From the NCBI GenBank assembly GCA_038141425.1, contig JAYQIC010000003.1, forward strand, positions 1-64,000: a stretch of DNA of 64,000 bases, written 5' to 3'. Below the pieces are notes generated by a model. It was not told the origin of the DNA, searched no databases, and saw only the letters and a program-made list of their open reading frames with translations. Shown one piece after another: positions 1 to 10,104 of the stretch (position 1 is the first letter of the stretch; every line of letters begins with the position of its first letter). The DNA is from UBA7985 sp038141425 (GTDB lineage Bacteria; Pseudomonadota; Alphaproteobacteria; UBA7985). Made by a program: the position numbers and the translations under genes.

Positions 1-747
1 AGTTACGTATTACAGACCGATCTTGGTGGCGCGGTTCTGCGCTTTTTGCGATCATAGCTCCCCTTTTGCCATGAAATTAGTTCGGAAAAGGTGAAATATC
101 CCACGAGGACCGCGATAACCGACAGCCCACCCATCCCAGATCGAGAGTTCCGAGGTCCAGCGTGGCGCGGCGGGCACCGGATCGGTGCAAACCATCGCTG
201 GTGAACGAGGCCGATCATGGTGACAGCGATCGCCTTGAGCGTGTGTCGACGTCGACGAGTTGGGATAGCCGCAATAGTCGACAAATCCCAGATACCAGCA
301 AAACGCTCCAGCGGCCTGAACTCGAGGATGAACTCCTGCATGATCGGCATCAGAGCCATCAGAACCAGCACCCCGGAAACTGATCCAATCGCAGAAGCAA
401 TGGCCGCCGCAGCTATTGCGGTGCGTAAACCGTTGCGCGATAGAGCATGCCGGGTCCAACAGGACCGCCGCAGCTGAGCTGTTGCCCGGAATATTAAACA
501 GGATACCGGTGATGGACCCCATGAATGTGGCGCCACCAGTCAGTGCCCCAAACAACAAAAGTACTGATTCTGGCTGCCAGTTGATCGTCCACAGGATCAG
601 AATTGTGGATAGGCTGGCCATCCCGATCCCCGGCAAGAACGAGGCGGTCATTGCGATCAGCGTACCAGCACCTGGAATCAGGAATTCCCGGCCAAGAGAA
701 AGATTCGTCAGGCCTTCGTGAAGGGCGGACAGGTATCCAGCATCCAC
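1..747 (-). pseudogene. Broken tctA: large membrane subunit of a tripartite tricarboxylate transporter, cut by the window edge
   Basis: TctA is the roughly 500-residue permease subunit of TctABC-type carboxylate importers. Reading from 747 the first 120 codons are intact and typical, including the family block LFGALTGGATFMGSITGILF and NIPGNSSAAAVLLD. Near 450 the frame shifts by one base, and the next frame gives HALSRNGLRTAIAAAAIASA and a P-x-E-R-F motif. Further shifts occur near 200, where PRWT and the closing GLSVIAVLVGYFTFSELIS block (TctA pattern) lie in different frames. The remainder is outside the window. No tctB is seen between this gene and the upstream tctC remnant, only 14 bp away. 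Base composition is visibly less GC-rich than the rest of the window. Several independent shifts over 700 bp point to a true pseudogene, unlike the single shifts elsewhere. Confidence 0.8.
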
Positions 748-761
748 TTCGGCTCTGATCC

Positions 762-1790
762 TTACTGTTCACCAAAGTGTCGCTTTAGTAGAGGGCCGCC
801 TTGCGGCGCGCTGATCATCTGCGCTGCGAGGGCTGTGGCTGCGTCTCCTGTAATTGGATCAAGCAGGCGACCAAGGTCCGCCAATGATCGCGACAGCGCA
901 TCCGACACCAGGCTTTCCGTCATCGCTTGCCGCAGGCAGTCTCGGGTAGCTACAGAAACCTCATTGGATATGTAAATGCCCCGAATCGCTCCGGAAAGAG
1001 CCACCACCAATTCAGCGTACTGGGTTCGCACTCGATTTCTGATCAATCCAGCCGCTCTTGTCAATACGACTCCCTTCACCTGCTAGGTAGGGGACATCCG
1101 GTGCAGCGAAGTTAGGTCTATCTGACACGACAAGCGCGACAGATGCGTCGTTCCCCTCCGTTCGGCGTAAGGCGGTTTGTAGAGAAATCGCGGTGGAAGT
1201 CGACTTCTTCTCGCAACACTGCTGATACAAATTCGCTAGACCCTCCGTAGCCACCAACAACTTCAGTCTCTATTCCAAGAGCCATTCCAGTGGAGAACTA
1301 CGGCGATAAGGCTGTCATTGAACGAGCCTTGCGCCGCAACGAGGTTAGTCAAACCAGTATCATAGATATCCAAACCGGGACCGAGTACCCAAGCATCTGG
1401 CGCCATATGCGCGATCCCGAGCACATCCACCAACTCCAGCAAGTTTCCTTGGTTACTGTCCTCTGCCAGCTGGACATTTAGATCGACCGCGTTTTCAATT
1501 AACATGGTCAGGCTGTCGTCACCTGCTGCTAACATCAGCTCACGCGCCACCATGCCGCCACCCGCTGAATTGTTGACAACCCGCACACGGATGCCGGTGA
1601 GGTCTGAAAGCACGGGGCAATGGCGCGCGCGTAGTTGTCGTAACCTCCCGCCAGGCTTATTTGCTACGAGAAGCGTCGCAGCGCGTCACTCAAGTTCGCT
1701 GCGGCATGTATCAGACATCGCTGCGTTAGCACCAATTAACAATAGGATCGTCGCGGCGGACAATTTAACAAACGAAGCAATCATACTCAT
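762..1790 (-). pseudogene. Broken tctC: periplasmic substrate-binding (Bug) protein of the same transporter
   Basis: The ATG at 1788-1790 opens a hydrophobic leader (MSMIASFVKLSAATILLLIG), then an in-frame TGA follows about 34 codons on. Beyond it the TctC hallmark KPGGGYDNYARAIAP can be read only by jumping frame, after which DLTGIRVRVVNNSAGGG (the conserved V-x-N-x-x-G-G-G block of Bug proteins) and a long segment to 1263 return in another frame. Further fragments to 762 lie in yet other frames. At least one nonsense codon and three frameshifts make this non-functional. Family role: periplasmic capture of a small carboxylate for the TctA permease. Gene order tctC then tctA is typical of these operons. 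Confidence 0.75.
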
Positions 1791-1838
1791 ACTTAACCAC
1801 TCGCAATAGCTGAATTGACGGGACCAAACCCGTACCAT

Positions 1839-1935
1839 TCAATAATCGTTGGTGTACAGCCGCTGTTCATCAAAGTAGTTCAGCCCCGACGTTAAGATTG
1901 CCTTGAATTCGAGCGGCGTCATGCCGCCTTTGCTA
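1839..1935 (-). pseudogene. Possible C-terminal remnant of an IS3-type transposase
   Basis: Read on the minus strand, this stretch encodes about 32 codons ending in TGA at 1839-1841. It contains KGGMTPLEFKAILTSGLNYF, similar in style to the G-M-[TS]-P-x-E-F-E tail of IS3-family OrfB transposases. There is no start, no DDE motif and no visible terminal inverted repeat. The assignment rests on one short motif and its position between two pseudogenes in a low-GC zone, so it is tentative. Confidence 0.25.
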
Positions 1936-1948
1936 TTCCGCCCGCCTT

Positions 1949-2321
1949 GTCGACCTTAACGCGCTGCTGGTTCGCCAGGGCTACGCGCTAGCCTACCGCC
2001 GTTACTCGCTGGACTACGCTGCCGACGAAGCGGACGCGCAGAAGCTGCGGCCGTGGCCTGTGGTCGGGTGAGTTCGCCGCCTGGGACTGGCGTCGCGGGG
2101 TCCGTTTGGTAGCGCATGAGATCCGTCCCGATGGCTGCACCATTAAGGGCAACATCAACGCAAAGGGCCGACGCATCTACCACGTGCCCGGGGTCGGCCA
2201 GCTACGGTCCGGACAATCATCGATGAAAAAGCAGGGAGAGCGCTGGTTCTGCTCGGAAGCCGAGGCGCGCGCAGCGGCTGGGCGAAGCCGTAACGACCGC
2301 GTCCGGATAACGCATAAATAG
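1949..2321 (+). pseudogene. Broken thermonuclease (SNase-like) family gene, 5'-truncated and frameshifted
   Basis: The first frame reads VDLNALLVRQGYALAYRRYS, matching the staphylococcal-nuclease-fold hallmark N-x-x-L-V-x-x-G-x-A-x-A-Y-x-x-Y-S. It then breaks, and the next frame gives GLWSGEFAAWDWRRG, the G-x-W-x-G-x-F-x-x-P-W-x-W-R block. The C-terminal cysteine-rich extension found in alphaproteobacterial members follows (CTIKGNINAKGRRIYHVPG, then a second shift, then GERWFCSEAEARAAAG). The N-terminal catalytic half is missing and there are at least two shifts. It lies in the decayed zone between the transposase-like remnant and a possible terminator at 2327-2353. Confidence 0.7.
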
Positions 2322-2326
2322 CGACT

Positions 2327-2353
2327 CGCCCCCATGGTGAGACGGGGGGTTTT
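2327..2353 (+). terminator. Possible Rho-independent terminator after the thermonuclease remnant
   Basis: A C5-6 run at 2328-2333 can pair with a G6 run at 2344-2349 across a loop of about ten bases, followed directly by TTTT. It sits just after the stop of the broken nuclease gene and before the secreted-protein gene at 2482. The stem is a simple homopolymer pairing, so confidence is moderate. Confidence 0.4.
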
Positions 2354-2481
2354 AGCACTGTATAAACTGGACGGGGAAATTGGACGCTTAGCGAAATGCG
2401 GATAGGCGCACCCGGACGCAAACTTGAATACAGACAGCTTGATCGCATTTTGCCGAGCGAAGTCGAATAAGGAATATCCTG

Positions 2482-3196
<715 letters not shown>

Positions 3197-3216
<20 letters not shown>

Positions 3217-4519
3217 TCACGCGTTCCACCGTCAGGCCCTGTACGATCACCGAGAACAGCACCACGCAGTAAGTGACCAGCAGCAGCAGGCCGCGCTCGG
3301 GGCTCTCAGGCAGGGACAGCGCCAGCGCTACTGAAATACCGCCGCGGATCCCCGCCCAGGTCAGGATCGCGACCGTGCCGCGGCTGACCTCGCTGTTCAG
3401 TGCCTTGACCTGCAAGGGCAGGAAGATCGCCGTGAACCGCGCGCCGACGGACAGCAGGAACACCACCACCACCAGCACGATGATCACCGGCACAGACACG
3501 CCGCTGCCAGCGTTCTGCAGGATGAAGACGATCTCCAGCCCGATCAGCAGGAACAGCACTGAGTTCAGGATTTCGTCGATCAGCTCCCAGAATTTTTCCA
3601 GATGATCGCGGGTCTTGTCGGACATGGCCAGCGCCGTGCCCTGGTTGCCGATCAGCAGCCCGGCGATAACCATGGCGATGGGCCCGGAAAGGTGGAGGTG
3701 CAGCGCGATCGAGTAGGCGCCGGTTACCAGCGCCAGCGTGATGATAACTTCGAGCACGTGGTCGTCGATGCGGCGGATGACCCAGAACGCGATCAGGCCG
3801 CCCACCAGCCCGAGCAGGGCGCCACCAATGGCTTCCTTGGCGAACAGCCACAGCCCATAGGTAAAGGTCAGCGAACTGCCGCCCGCGCCGTGGTCGCCCT
3901 CTGGTCCATGACTGCCCTCTGCCCCGTGCGCGCCATAACCGCCGAAGGCGAGCACCACCACGATGCTGAACAGCACCACGGCGACCCCGTCGTTGAACAG
4001 GCTCTCACCCGCGATCTTGGCCTTGAGGTGGGCGGGGACCTTGAGCGTTTTGAGCAGGCCAAGCACCGCCACCGGGTCGGTCGGCGTGACGATGACACCC
4101 AGCACGAGGCAGACGATCAGCGGCAGGCTTAGCCCCAGCGCAGTCGCCGTGAGCCAGAAACCGCCACCGATGATCAGCGAGGACAGCACCACCCCGAAAC
4201 TCGCCAGCACCAGAATGGTCCACTTGCGCGACAGCAGCTGGCCCAGATCGACGTGCAGCGCGCCGGCGAACAGAAGGAACGACAGCATGCCCTGCATCAG
4301 GGTGACGTTGAAATCGAGGCTTTCGAGGAAACCATTGACCCGGGCGCTCAGACCCAGTGTGGGAACAACGAGGTCGAGGCCGACCACGGCGAGGCTGGCC
4401 ACCAGCGCAATGACCACCAGTCCAATGGTATGGGGTAGCTTGACAAACCAGTAGTTCAGCGCCCCGAACAGAGCGGCAAGCCCGAGCAGGATCGCGGGGA
4501 TATCGAGTAGGCCGGTCAC
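3197..4519 (-). CDS. CPA1-family Na+(K+)/H+ antiporter
   Basis: This is a 440-residue integral membrane protein with about 12-13 predicted membrane segments, starting at GTG (4517-4519). It carries the CPA1 hallmarks GVIVTPTDPVAVLGLLKTL (residues around 145-165) and KIAGESLFNDGVAVVLFSIV (around 170-190); the ESLFNDG aspartate is the ion-binding residue in NhaP-type exchangers. A histidine/glycine-rich loop (GAHGAEGSHGPEGDHGAGG, about residues 208-226) is inserted after this core. Such antiporters exchange cytoplasmic monovalent cations for protons and help pH and salt homeostasis. It follows the HD-hydrolase gene by 38 bp on the same strand, so co-transcription is likely. Confidence 0.9.
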
Positions 4520-4557
4520 GGTCTTGTCCTCAGTCAGTGTCGGTAGGGCGCGCGGTC

Positions 4558-5135
4558 TCAGACCTGCTCCAGCAGTGCGCTGAACCGGTCCACGAAATCG
4601 GCCTTGGCCTGGCTCGCGTCCCTGGCGACGAGTTCCGGGCCTTGTGGCGCCGGTCGCTTACCGAAGTAGAGCGCTGCCTCGGTTTCGTCAAAGCCTGCGA
4701 GCAAAGTTGCTTCCCAATAGGCCGCTTCGATGTCCGCAGCCTTGATCGCGCGGCGCAGGGCGTCGTCGGGTTGAGCCGGCAGGCCGAAGCGCAGGTGAAT
4801 GGCGGCTTCCAGCCGTCTTTCGAGGGCCTTGTAGTCCAGCCCGACCGCGGCCTTGAATGGTGAGATCAGGTCCCCGATGACGTATTCTGCCGCGTCGTGG
4901 AGCAGGCAATAGAGCTGCTTGGACGCGCCGGCATCGGGGTGGGACGCCGTGTACAGGTCAAGCACCAGGATCGAGTGCTGCGCCACGCTGAAGGGATGCG
5001 CGCCGACCGTCTGCCCGTTCCAGCGGGCGCCCCGCGACAGGCCGTGGGCGATATCGTCGAGTTCGACGTCGAAGGGGAGGGGTCCAGCAGGTCGAGCCGC
5101 CGTCCCGACAGCATCCGTTGCCACGCTCGGTCCAT
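4558..5135 (-). CDS. HD-domain hydrolase (YfbR/HDDC2-like), one frameshift
   Basis: The ATG at 5133-5135 has GAGGA eight bases upstream and gives MDRAWQRMLSGRRLDLLDPS, the conserved start of a large alphaproteobacterial HD family. Near 5075 the frame must shift by one base (CCCC where five C would restore it) to continue FDVELDDIAHGLSRGARWNG. The HD core is visible: histidine in FSVAQHS, the HD pair in LLHDAAEYVIGDLISPFK, and an aspartate in IKAADIEAAYWEA. YfbR-type enzymes dephosphorylate deoxynucleoside 5'-monophosphates; the substrate of this branch is unproven. It overlaps nothing and lies 38 bp upstream of the antiporter. Confidence 0.8.
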
Positions 5136-5209
5136 GGATTGCGTCCTCGTGTTCAAAGGCTAAGGTGTCGATATCACAGGGGCTCCAACCTGGGGAGCGC
5201 AACAGGCCC

Positions 5210-6271
5210 ATGGGACTCACTTTCTTTGCCCGCAGGGTGGCAACGGGGATAGCGATGCTGGCGCTGACGGCTATGACGGGTTGTCAGCCCTACCTGCTGC
5301 ACGTGGCGCTGGGGCAGGGCGACTTGCTGACCCGGGCGGTGCCGATCGAGCGTGCGATCGCCGACCCCGGGACGTCGGCCGAGACGGCAGAGAAGCTGGC
5401 GCTGGTTCGGGATGCCGCGGCCTATGCCGCCTACTGGGGGTGGGACGTTGGTCGCAGCTATCGGACCTACGCGGCGCTGGACCGGGAGGCGACGGTGTGG
5501 ACCGTGGTCCGGGCTGAGTCGCTGGCCCTGCAGCCGATCCAGCGCTGCTGGCCGATTGCGGGCTGTGTGCCCTACCAGGGCTTCTTTGACGAGGCGAAGG
5601 CGGAGGCTTTTGCGGCTTGGGCGCGGGGGCGGAGCGAGGATGTCAGCCTGGGACCGGTCGACGCCTACGCGACGCTCGGCTGGTTCCCCGATCCGATTGC
5701 CTCTCCGGCACTCGACAGAAGCCGGACGGCGCTGGTCGAGCTGGTGTTCCACGAAAGTGTGCACAACACGGTCTACCGGCCCGGTGACGCAGACTTCAAC
5801 GAGGCGCTGGCCAACACCGTGGCCTTCGCGCTGGTGCGGGCGTTCTGGGCGCAGCGCGGGGTGGCGAATGATCAGCTGGCGGCGTTTTTCGAGGAGCGGG
5901 CAGCCGCGCGGACGCTGTTCTTCGATTTGATCGGGGCGACGCGCGCAGAGCTGACCGAGATTTACGCCGCGCGTGAGGCGTCACCCGGAATACGCCGGCA
6001 GGCGAAGGCTGCTGCCTTCGATCGGTTGAGGGCAAACTATGAGGCGGCGAGGCCCGGTTTTGGTGCCTATAACTACGATCGCTTTTTCGCGCAGGACCTG
6101 AACAATGCACATCTGGTGTCGGTGGGGACCTATGAGGATGCGCGGCCGATGCTGGAGGCTGTGCTTTACGGACGGTTTGGGGGCAATCTGCGACGGTTCA
6201 TGCGGGCGATGGAAGCGGTCGCTCGCTCGGACGAGGACTGGCGGGTGGCGCTGGCGCGGGTTCGGCCCTGA
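5210..6271 (+). CDS. Predicted DUF2265-family zinc aminopeptidase lipoprotein
   Basis: The ATG at 5210 has GGGGAG upstream and encodes 353 residues. The leader (residues 1-24) ends in a lipobox (ALTAMTGC), so the protein should be lipidated and held at the membrane on the periplasmic side. The predicted metalloprotease signature is ALVELVFHESVHNTVY with downstream DADFNEALANTVA (about residues 175-205), an H-E-x-x-H plus N-E-A arrangement like other putative aminopeptidases of this family (PF10023). Family members are about this length. Substrates are unknown. It is divergent from the HD-hydrolase gene (75 bp between starts) and is followed by a cluster of hairpins. Confidence 0.8.
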   Translation: MGLTFFARRVATGIAMLALTAMTGCQPYLLHVALGQGDLLTRAVPIERAIADPGTSAETAEKLALVRDAAAYAAYWGWDVGRSYRTYAALDREATVWTVVRAESLALQPIQRCWPIAGCVPYQGFFDEAKAEAFAAWARGRSEDVSLGPVDAYATLGWFPDPIASPALDRSRTALVELVFHESVHNTVYRPGDADFNEALANTVAFALVRAFWAQRGVANDQLAAFFEERAAARTLFFDLIGATRAELTEIYAAREASPGIRRQAKAAAFDRLRANYEAARPGFGAYNYDRFFAQDLNNAHLVSVGTYEDARPMLEAVLYGRFGGNLRRFMRAMEAVARSDEDWRVALARVRP

Positions 6272-6290
6272 CGCAAGCTCATTTCACCCC

Positions 6291-6521
6291 CGCTCAAAAC
6301 GCTTCGCTGTGAGCGCGTTGGAGACCATTGATGGAGCGACACTCAAGGCGCAGCGTGTTGAGTGTCAACGAAAGGGTGGCGCGCTCGGGCCTTGGCCGGC
6401 TCGCGGCCTTCGGCCCTCCCACGCGGAACTCGTTGATAAGTCGTCACGTTGAGCTGTGCTCAACGTGTCGGTTTGAGTGTGCGACGCTTGCCCGGGCCGC
6501 GCAAAGCGCGGTTCGGGCAAG
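6291..6521. repeat. Cluster of strong inverted repeats in an intergenic gap
   Basis: Between the aminopeptidase stop and the LysR stop, about 270 bp carry no credible gene but contain a run of dyads: CGCTCA/TGAGCG (6291-6315), GACACTCAA/TTGAGTGTC (perfect 9 bp, 6338-6366), CACGTTGAGC/GCTCAACGTG (perfect 10 bp with a 3-base loop, 6445-6467), and CTTGCCCG/CGGGCAAG flanking a further GC-rich inner stem (6487-6521). The two flanking genes are convergent, so some hairpins may terminate transcription, but none has a long U tract. They may instead be REP-like elements. Confidence 0.55.
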
Positions 6522-6541
6522 TCGGCGCCACCATTCTTCTA

Positions 6542-7474
6542 TTATTCGTGGCTGGGGTCGGCCACATCCCAGTATGGCGGCGTCCCATACCGCTCGAGCA
6601 GAAAGTCGACGAAGGCCCGCACCTTGGGTGAAAGGTGCCGGTTGGGCGGATACATGGCGTAAATCCCCGTATCCAGCGCCGTTGGTGAGGCCTGAAAGTC
6701 AGTCATGACCGGCCGCAAGCGCCCCATCTGGATATCGCAGCCCACGACGTAAGTCGGCAGCAGCACCAGCCCCAGCCCCGCCCGTGCCGCCGGGACGATC
6801 GCTTCCCCATTGTTCACGTGCAGGATCGACCGCATTCGAACGTGCTCCACCCCGCGCGGACCGTCGAAGTGGAAAATGTCCGGACCCGCCTGCCGTCGAT
6901 ATGTCAGCGCGACGTGGTCGGCCAGATCCGAGGGCGTCAGCGGTTCCCCGTAGCGCTCAAGATACTCCGGCGATGCTGCTATCACCCGCTTATTGGGCGC
7001 CAGCTTGCGCGCGATCAGGCTGCTGTCCTGCAGCTCCCCGATCCGGATCACCAGGTCCGCCCCTTCCTCGATAATGTTGACCAGGTTGTCGGTCATGGTC
7101 GCTTCGATCTCGACTTCCGGGTAGGCCTGCATGAACGCGGCGAAGAAAGGCGCCACGTGACGACGGCCGAAGGTGACGGGCACATTGATCCGCAGCAGTC
7201 CACGCGGCCTACTCTCCAGCTCGGTGACGGCGACGGCAGCGTCTTCGACCGACTGCAGAATGTTGATCACCCGGTCGTGGTTGGTCTCGCCGGCCTCGGT
7301 CAGGGGCAGCTGGCGGGTGGAACGGTTTAGCAACTGCACACCGAGGTGGTCTTCCAGCGCACTGATCTGTCGCGAAACGCTGGAGGGCGCCATGCCCAGA
7401 ACCCGTCCGGCCTCGGAGAAGCTACCGTTGGTGACGGCGGTGTGAAAAACCTTCATCGACGTAAGGGTATCCAC
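6542..7474 (-). CDS. LysR-type transcriptional regulator
   Basis: The N-terminal winged helix-turn-helix (VFHTAVTNGSFSEAGRVLGM and APSSVSRQISALEDHLGVQL) is followed by a two-lobed effector domain. The GTG at 7472-7474 is preferred as start because AGGAG lies seven bases upstream; a TTG two codons earlier is too close to that site. Sequence features such as LLNRSTRQLPLTEAGE and RGLLRINVPVTFGRRHVAPF place it in the CrgA/DsdC-like group common in proteobacteria. It is divergent from the small gene at 7743, with a 268-bp gap that should hold both promoters. No cognate target can be named. Confidence 0.9.
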   Translation of the reverse strand: MDTLTSMKVFHTAVTNGSFSEAGRVLGMAPSSVSRQISALEDHLGVQLLNRSTRQLPLTEAGETNHDRVINILQSVEDAAVAVTELESRPRGLLRINVPVTFGRRHVAPFFAAFMQAYPEVEIEATMTDNLVNIIEEGADLVIRIGELQDSSLIARKLAPNKRVIAASPEYLERYGEPLTPSDLADHVALTYRRQAGPDIFHFDGPRGVEHVRMRSILHVNNGEAIVPAARAGLGLVLLPTYVVGCDIQMGRLRPVMTDFQASPTALDTGIYAMYPPNRHLSPKVRAFVDFLLERYGTPPYWDVADPSHE

Positions 7475-7742
7475 GAGCAAACTCCTTTATCTGTGCATGC
7501 TATGCAAAGAACTTAGTGATTCATGACATATTCTCAAGAATTCTTGCGTTGATAATATGCACTCGTATCGTTCAGGACGGCGTTGCGCCGGTCTTCCTCC
7601 TCCCTCCCACCACCGATGGGATCGGCGCAACCTCTGTCTCCCCGACGGCCCTGATCGACGCCAGGAATAACCGAGCCGATATCCCCTCCACAGCCTGCAC
7701 CACCAGGCTGAGATAACGGCTCACTACGAAGGAAACCGAACC

Positions 7743-7895
7743 ATGAGCATCCGTAACGACGGCTTTGTCACCTACTCCGAACTCCAGTCCTACGAGCGCC
7801 GCGCCCGTGAACTGCGGAGCGAAGCCATCCGCGCCGGCGTCGCCTCGCTGTTTAACATCGGCAAGCGTGACCGCACGGTTCGCAGCAGCAAGTAG
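7743..7895 (+). CDS. Small conserved-looking protein, 50 residues
   Basis: ATG at 7743 preceded by AAGGAAACC gives a 50-residue basic protein beginning MSIRNDGFVTYSELQSYERR and ending in a basic tail (GKRDRTVRSSK). It is predicted helical and has neither a signal peptide nor a membrane segment. Size and composition recall the small, basic, helical proteins (DUF1127-like and related) common in Alphaproteobacteria, but the DUF1127 pattern itself is not met. It is followed at 8007 by a convincing terminator, which supports it as a monocistronic transcribed gene. Confidence 0.6.
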   Translation: MSIRNDGFVTYSELQSYERRARELRSEAIRAGVASLFNIGKRDRTVRSSK

Positions 7896-8006
7896 GCGAT
7901 GCCCCGCACCTCCAGGCGGCACTTAGCCACTCTTTTTCTTTGATCACGGTGGACTGACCGGCATCGACATCCTCCCCTGATGCAGTTCAGACCCATCGAC
8001 TTAACC

Positions 8007-8045
8007 GGGCCGTCCGACTTTCGCCGTCGGGCGGCCTGTGTTGTT
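8007..8045 (+). terminator. Rho-independent terminator of the small gene
   Basis: GCCGTCCGAC (8009-8018) pairs with GTCGGGCGGC (8026-8035), ten base pairs with one G-T wobble, across a 7-base loop. It is followed by the T-rich tract CTGTGTTGTTCT. It lies between the small gene and the transporter at 8054. Confidence 0.65.
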
Positions 8046-8053
8046 CTGGGGCC

Positions 8054-9124
8054 ATGAGTTTTCTTGAACCTTGGATCCTACTTGGTCTGGCAGCGGGCGT
8101 GTTTCAGGCCTTGCGGGTCGCCGGACAGAGGGCGCTCGCGCAGCGCACCGACGCGCAGGTCCAGTTGTCGGCGTGGAGCGCGGCGCTGGCGCGGTGCCTG
8201 TTCGGGCTGCCCTGGGCGGTTCTGATCCTGGTGGTGCTGATTGTGGTCTGGGGACCGCCAGTGGGCCTCGGTTTTGGTGCCGGTGCCGGTGTTGGCCTCG
8301 GCTTTGGCCTGAACCCTGGAGTCCATCCCGGCCCCGACCCTGACTATGGCCTCGACCCCGCATTTCGCAGCCTTCGACCGCTTGGCCTGCCCATGGGCTT
8401 CTGGCTGTGGACGCTGGCCTCGGCGCTGTTGCAGATTGCAGCCACGCTGCAGCAAACCCTGCTGCTCAGCCAGCGCACCTTTGCCATCGGCGTTGTCTAC
8501 GTCAAAACCGAAGTGATTATCGTTGCGCTGATCGGCTCGACGCCCTTCTTTGCCCAGTATCTCAGCGGCCTGCAGTGGGCTGCGGTGCTGGTTTCCGTCA
8601 TCGGGGTCGTGGTGCTGACCCGAGCCCGGCTGCCCGGAGAAGTCGGGTCGGTCTGGGATCTGCGCTCGGCCTGGTTGGGGCTGTCCGGCGGTGCGCTGCT
8701 CGCCGGAACATCGCTCACCCTGCGCGAGGCGGGGCTGATCCTGATGGCCGAGGGCGTTCTCGTGGCCCAGCCTGTCTCACCGGCCTTGGCCGGCATGACC
8801 ACACTGGTGGCGCTGCTGGTCATCCAGTGCGTCGTGGTGATCGGGGTGATGGCGGTGCGTGACGCCTCTGAGTTCGCCCGCGTGATGCGGCGCCTGACGC
8901 CCATGGCCTTCACCGGGCTGTTGTCTGCACTGGGTTCCGCCGGCTGGTTCATCGGGTACGTCATGGCCGCACCTGCGCTGGTCAAGTCGGTGGGGCAGGT
9001 GGAATTTATCGCCGCCATCGTGCTCACCTTCGTCTTCTTCCGCGAACGGCCCTCGCGCACCGAATGGGTCGGGATGGGCATTATCCTGATCTCCATCTTG
9101 ATGTTGCTGCTCTCCACACTCTAG
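8054..9124 (+). CDS. EamA/DMT-superfamily transporter
   Basis: A 356-residue membrane protein with about ten hydrophobic segments in two halves. The C-terminal half ends in the EamA pattern SVGQVEFIAAIVLTFVFFRE and a final membrane helix (GMGIILISILMLLLSTL). A glycine/proline-rich, hydrophilic insert (about residues 72-115, rich in GFG, GPDPD and LDP) separates the second and third helices and is unusual for the family. EamA proteins export or import small metabolites; the substrate cannot be read from sequence. It is probably independent of the YigZ gene, whose start lies 115 bp downstream. Confidence 0.85.
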   Translation: MSFLEPWILLGLAAGVFQALRVAGQRALAQRTDAQVQLSAWSAALARCLFGLPWAVLILVVLIVVWGPPVGLGFGAGAGVGLGFGLNPGVHPGPDPDYGLDPAFRSLRPLGLPMGFWLWTLASALLQIAATLQQTLLLSQRTFAIGVVYVKTEVIIVALIGSTPFFAQYLSGLQWAAVLVSVIGVVVLTRARLPGEVGSVWDLRSAWLGLSGGALLAGTSLTLREAGLILMAEGVLVAQPVSPALAGMTTLVALLVIQCVVVIGVMAVRDASEFARVMRRLTPMAFTGLLSALGSAGWFIGYVMAAPALVKSVGQVEFIAAIVLTFVFFRERPSRTEWVGMGIILISILMLLLSTL

Positions 9125-9238
9125 GCTGCGCTGCGGAGCCACCCCCGGCTTCGACCCAAGTGAGAAGACGGCCCATGCCATGTTTGAGCACCGCAACAAC
9201 CCTTTCCAGCCACAGGAGATAACGGCCAAACGGTCGGC

Positions 9239-9943
9239 ATGCGATCGGGTGACGACCGGGGCAGTGGCTTGAGCAGCGGCCCTCGCGCTGACTCAGGTAC
9301 TGGTCCGAGCACTGGCCCAAGCACTGGCCTGCGCACCCTGACCGACGAGGTCAGCGCGGAGACGGAGGAGAAGAAGTCGCGCTTCCTCGCCTTCCTCGTC
9401 CCTTATGCCCGGTTTGTGGACCGGCTGGCCGAGCTGCGGGAAGAGCACCCCAAGGCCAACCACCACGTGACCGCCTTCCGCACCATGCGCCCTGATGGTC
9501 GCATCGAAGAAGGCGCCAAGGACGACGGCGAGCCTTCCGGAACCTCGGGCATGCCGATCCTGCGGCTGTTGATCGGTGAACGGCTGGTCGATGTCGGGGT
9601 GATTGTGGTGCGCTACTTTGGCGGCACCAAGCTGGGCACCGGCGGCCTTGCGCGCGCCTACCCGGGTGCGGTCAAAGCCGCGCTGGCGTCGGCCCTCGCG
9701 GATGAGTCCGGTGCCGGATCGCCGCTGCAGGAGTGGAGTCGGCTGACCCAGGCCAGTCTCAAGGCCAGCTTTGCCCGGGCCTCTGCGCTGGAACAGGCGG
9801 TGTCGCTCGCGGCAGAAGCGGCTCTTGCGGAATTCGGCCAGCCGGTGCGGGTGCTCGACCGGCGGTTTACCGAGAACGGGGCTGTGGTCGACGTCGAAGG
9901 CCCCGAGCCTGTGGTCGAGGCCCTGCAGCGGGACTGGTCCTGA
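9239..9943 (+). CDS. YigZ/IMPACT-family protein
   Basis: The core (about residues 35-150) contains the UPF0029 signature: EEKKSRFLAFLVPY, AFRTMRPDGRIEEGAKDDGE with PSGTSGMPILRLL, and the very conserved VIVVRYFGGTKLGTGGLARA. A C-terminal DUF1949-like domain follows. The first 30 residues are a low-complexity Ser/Gly/Thr/Pro leader with GTGPSTGPSTG repeats and may not be native; an internal start closer to the conserved core is possible. YigZ relatives may act in protein or translation quality control; the biochemical role is uncertain. Confidence 0.85.
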   Translation: MRSGDDRGSGLSSGPRADSGTGPSTGPSTGLRTLTDEVSAETEEKKSRFLAFLVPYARFVDRLAELREEHPKANHHVTAFRTMRPDGRIEEGAKDDGEPSGTSGMPILRLLIGERLVDVGVIVVRYFGGTKLGTGGLARAYPGAVKAALASALADESGAGSPLQEWSRLTQASLKASFARASALEQAVSLAAEAALAEFGQPVRVLDRRFTENGAVVDVEGPEPVVEALQRDWS

Positions 9944-10039
9944 GGACTTCTGCCGCAGGAGCCGCGACCCAGACTACACCGAACCAGATCAATGCGGCAC
10001 AAACCACCGTGACGCTGGCTTCCAGTGTATTCAGCACAA

Positions 10040-10066
10040 AAAAAGGGCCGCCGAAGCGACCCTTTC
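10040..10066 (-). terminator. Rho-independent terminator of the amino-acid binding-protein gene
   Basis: Read on the minus strand, GGGTCGC pairs with GCGGCCC (one mismatch) around a TTCG tetraloop and is followed by an uninterrupted T7 run. It lies about 40 bp past the stop of the binding-protein gene at 10105, an ideal position and geometry. The flanking AAAGG/CCTTT also lets it act in the other direction for the YigZ transcript. Confidence 0.85.
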
Positions 10067-10104
10067 TCCAGAGCTAAATCAGCTCAAACCGTAAACGGCA
10101 GGCT

